From NCBI RefSeq assembly GCF_026745355.1, contig NC_079202.1:45389673-45453672 (forward strand): 64,000 nucleotides of DNA, written 5' to 3'. Every line of letters begins with the position of its first letter. Within the stretch, counting starts at the first letter, position 1. Shown here one piece after another: positions 61,562-64,000 of this stretch. The position numbers and the translations under genes were made by a program. This DNA comes from Beta vulgaris subsp. vulgaris (lineage: Eukaryota > Streptophyta > Magnoliopsida > Caryophyllales > Amaranthaceae). Under the pieces are notes generated by a model. The model made no database searches and was not told the DNA's origin. It was given only the letters and a program-made list of their open reading frames with translations.

Positions 61562-61893
61562 AAACCATATTGGCTCAACACTTTCCCTTTAATTGTCTAG
61601 CCTAGCTTATCCTTTTATGTGTTGTAAAAATTTTCTTAAAGTTTGTGGTATGTATGGGAATGTTTTGCCTTAATTGAAAGATTAATTATTGCTTGCTCTA
61701 TTTATTGCATTTCGCCTGAATTTAATAGGCATTGTAATTTAATCATTAATTAAATTGCAACAAAGTACGTTAGCAAGGTTTTATATAATCAAAACCGGTA
61801 AAAAACCCCAGGGACTAAGCCTCCCGTAGAATTCAGTATCAAACTATTGGATATGCATTGACTTGTTTGCAAGACCAACAAACTGATTTTGCA
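61562..61893. other. unassigned sequence left of the HisRS stub
   Basis: AAAACCGGTAAAAAACCCCAG (about 61792-61812) resembles LTR-retrotransposon leader DNA. There is no gene. Confidence 0.35.
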
Positions 61894-62248
61894 CCAATAG
61901 GATCAAAACTACAATTATTGGATTTAGTTTCAAAATCTGAATTCAGATTTTGGCAAATTAAATTGGGGATGTCAAAACGAATTTTGGAGCTAGACAGCAA
62001 GAGCTTAGACAATAGAAGAGCGGAAGAACCTCTGAATTCTTCTAGGGTTAGACATTGGGGAAATGAGATTTGATACTTAATTGTTGTCGGAATGGATTCT
62101 TGTTCGATGAAGATGATAATTTCTCAAGAATGGAAGAATCTATACGTACCTGAGCAAGCTTGTTGGCCACTAAGAAAATAGAGGCAGAGGAGAGAGACGA
62201 ACCTTTTCCTCCGACTATAATGGCCGCCATTTGAGGTTTTTCAGCCAT
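61894..62248 (-). pseudogene. HisRS 5' stub (paralogue of 11171-11525)
   Basis: The minus strand encodes the first ~118 residues of the HisRS N-terminal extension ([20 protein letters not shown]). A one-base deletion after NKNP (CCATTCC for CCATGTCC on minus) shifts the frame, and a stop follows at 66 residues. All downstream HisRS exons, including the whole catalytic domain, are absent. It cannot give an active enzyme. Confidence 0.93.
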
Positions 62249-63324
62249 TAATGGAGTTTCAAGGAGGAGAGAGAGTGGGAGGTTTTAGCCTTTTAGGGTT
62301 CCAACGACTTACTGTTAGCGTGGGGCCAAGGAAAAGTGTCGTAATATAAGATTAAAGAATAATAAAGATGGTTTTTTTTACGTTCTAATTATAGAGCTAG
62401 CAAAAGTTGATTCGATAAGATTGTAAGACAAAAAAATGAAAATGAAATTTACAAGTTAGTGTGAGCATTTTCAACTCATTTATATAAGTCGGTAGCACGA
62501 GCCTGCTCCGTTTGGTAGGACAAAAAACATTTTTCTGGAAAACTCATCATTTTGCAAGTACATCTAAAAAAAAAATTCCTTTTACAAGTTTCAAATATAT
62601 TAGAGATGGAACTTGTTTTAAAGTACTTTTCAACTCATTAATTAGTCTCTTTTTCTTTTTCTTTTTTGGTTTTGTTAAGTCTTTTACTATAGTATGAACT
62701 AATAAATAAGCATGACTGATGTATATCAATGATAAATTAAAATTTGTAGTTTTCTAGAAAAATAATTAAGTTATTATGTCTACAATACTTTTATTATTTC
62801 AGTAAATAAAAAAAGTGAAAAATCACAAATAACAACAATTACAAGTTCTAACCAAATTAATTCAACAAATTACAAATAAAGAGATTAACATAAACTGCTT
62901 CCCTAACAAATAAATAAATAAAAATTGCTTCCTAACATAATACAGTAATAGAAAATGTATTTTCTAGCTACTTAAAATTTTGTTTTCTTTTTTTCCTCCC
63001 ATCTTTTATTTTTCTTGAAATCTGCCAATTTTTGTTGAAAATGAAAATTTAAAAGAATTCATAGAAATAAGTTCTACGTGATAAATGATATACTTCTAGT
63101 TACTAAATTCTAGTTCTACCCCCCCAACTATACAAAATTGCATTCTGTGACTGTTTGCACCTTCTTTTCCATTGATCATCAGCATTATTTTTCGCCACTA
63201 CTTCTTATAATCCCATCTGCAGCTAAAATTGTTTATATTTACAGTCCAACGGAGCATGAAGTTGTTTTCTGATACTCATGAATCATGAATGCAAACTTAG
63301 CTATCTGAATGTTCAAGCGCATGA
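62249..63324. other. compact HisRS-PP2C spacer
   Basis: It is collinear with 11526-11650, 12308-12330, 12836-12960, 15118-15657 and 30201-30445, in that order and without the large insertions. It therefore represents the pre-insertion state of that spacer. There is no gene. Confidence 0.88.
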
Positions 63325-63483
63325 TTATTCAGCAGCTGCCACAAAATTTTGAAGCTTGATAACGATGACAGTTATGTCATCTTTGTTTCCTCTGCTACAA
63401 GATATATCAACAAGCTTCTTGCATGAATTCATTGCATCTACTTTCTCCCTCGAAACGATTTCAACAGCCTCTTGTTCACTCAC
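63325..63483 (-). CDS. protein phosphatase 2C, last exon (partial gene)
   Basis: The 52-codon terminal exon begins after an AG acceptor (63485-63484). It encodes VSEQEAVEIVSREKVD...KKLVDISCSRGNKDDITVIVIKLQNF and stops at TAA (63325-63327). SRGNKDDITVIVI is the C-terminal PP2C motif containing a metal-binding aspartate. PP2Cs are Mg/Mn-dependent Ser/Thr phosphatases; the subgroup cannot be told from this piece. The rest of the gene lies beyond the window, and a Helitron begins 80 bases away in the neighbouring intron. Confidence 0.85.
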   Translation of the reverse strand: MSEQEAVEIVSREKVDAMNSCKKLVDISCSRGNKDDITVIVIKLQNFVAAAE

Positions 63484-63562
63484 CTGAGTTATTCACCAAA
63501 GGAAAAAATGATTAATACTCGAAATATTTTGAGATTGAATTAAGTTTATTTTGAGTGTTAAA

Positions 63563-64000
63563 TCTCTATTATATAAGAGAAGGGGAGCAATGGTGTCCTC
63601 TTTTGAAATGCCTATTTTGCCCCCCTTTCCATTCTAAATTACAATTTCACTTACAAATCAAAGGAGACTTCAAACAAAAATACCAAAAATATAATTATAA
63701 CAATCACTCACAAGTCAACTAAAATCATAAAATTGCATAATTTACGTTATGCAAATCACTAAAATGAGAAAACTTTATAAAAACTTAAAAATTCACTTAC
63801 AAACTACAACCTATGAAAAAATTGACTTGAAATCAAAGTGTCCACTTTCTTTACAATTTATTAAGTACTGTACTTAATTCAAAAATCAACTAAAAAATTA
63901 TAATATTAGAAATCATAAATAAATTCAATAAAATTTCTATTTTGTTCATAGAATTTAACTTTGAAAAGTAAAAAAAAAAAAAAAAAGCAAAAAGAATGGT
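63563..64000 (+). mobile_element. second Helitron, 5' end (continues beyond window)
   Basis: It begins TCTCTATTATATAAGAGAAG after an A, nearly identical to the 5' end at 19216 and sharing ATGGTGTCCT.TTTTGAA.TG.C downstream. It sits inside the intron preceding the PP2C last exon. The 3' end is not in the window. Confidence 0.75.

Overview
This is nuclear DNA of a flowering plant, most likely a eudicot; I cannot name the species. The evidence is spliced genes with AT-rich introns, a cytosolic-type plant histidyl-tRNA synthetase, and a dense mix of plant transposon families: Copia, Ty3/Gypsy, L1-type LINE, Helitron, MULE, hAT, PIF/Harbinger and MITEs. Host genes are few. They are one complete histidine--tRNA ligase gene (minus strand, 7 coding exons, 4367-11525), one short bL33-type ribosomal protein gene (44735-44911, minus), the last exon of a protein phosphatase 2C gene (63325-63483, minus), and a broken NAC-like sequence (49697-50290).

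Layout: 1-2181 is a Copia deletion derivative. 2182-4366 is repeat and low-complexity DNA. 4367-11525 is HisRS, with a MITE in intron 4. 11640-15657 is the upstream spacer of HisRS, inflated by insertions. 15667-30191 is a non-autonomous MULE bounded by a perfect 9-bp target duplication. Inside it lies a truncated LTR, itself broken by a 2.95-kb solo LTR and a 10-kb Helitron, and the Helitron carries a hAT element. 30192-30509 resumes the spacer and ends in a stub of the PP2C gene. 30510-37972 holds a LINE fragment and tandem Ty3/Gypsy pieces. 37973-51741 mixes direct repeats, a Harbinger-derived MITE, hAT elements, the L33 gene, a Copia LTR and the NAC-like sequence. 51745-54678 is a Harbinger element with an uninterrupted transposase. 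54679-58970 is a nearly complete LINE. 60108-61561 is another Copia-type LTR.

The most informative structure is a duplicated locus. The block 61894-63483 (5' stub of HisRS, spacer, PP2C last exon) is collinear with 11171-30509, but lacks nearly all the insertions found there. It serves as an empty-site reference and confirms the MULE boundaries and the relative order of insertion. No novel defence or metabolic system is evident; the interest lies in transposon nesting and in locus duplication with complementary gene loss.
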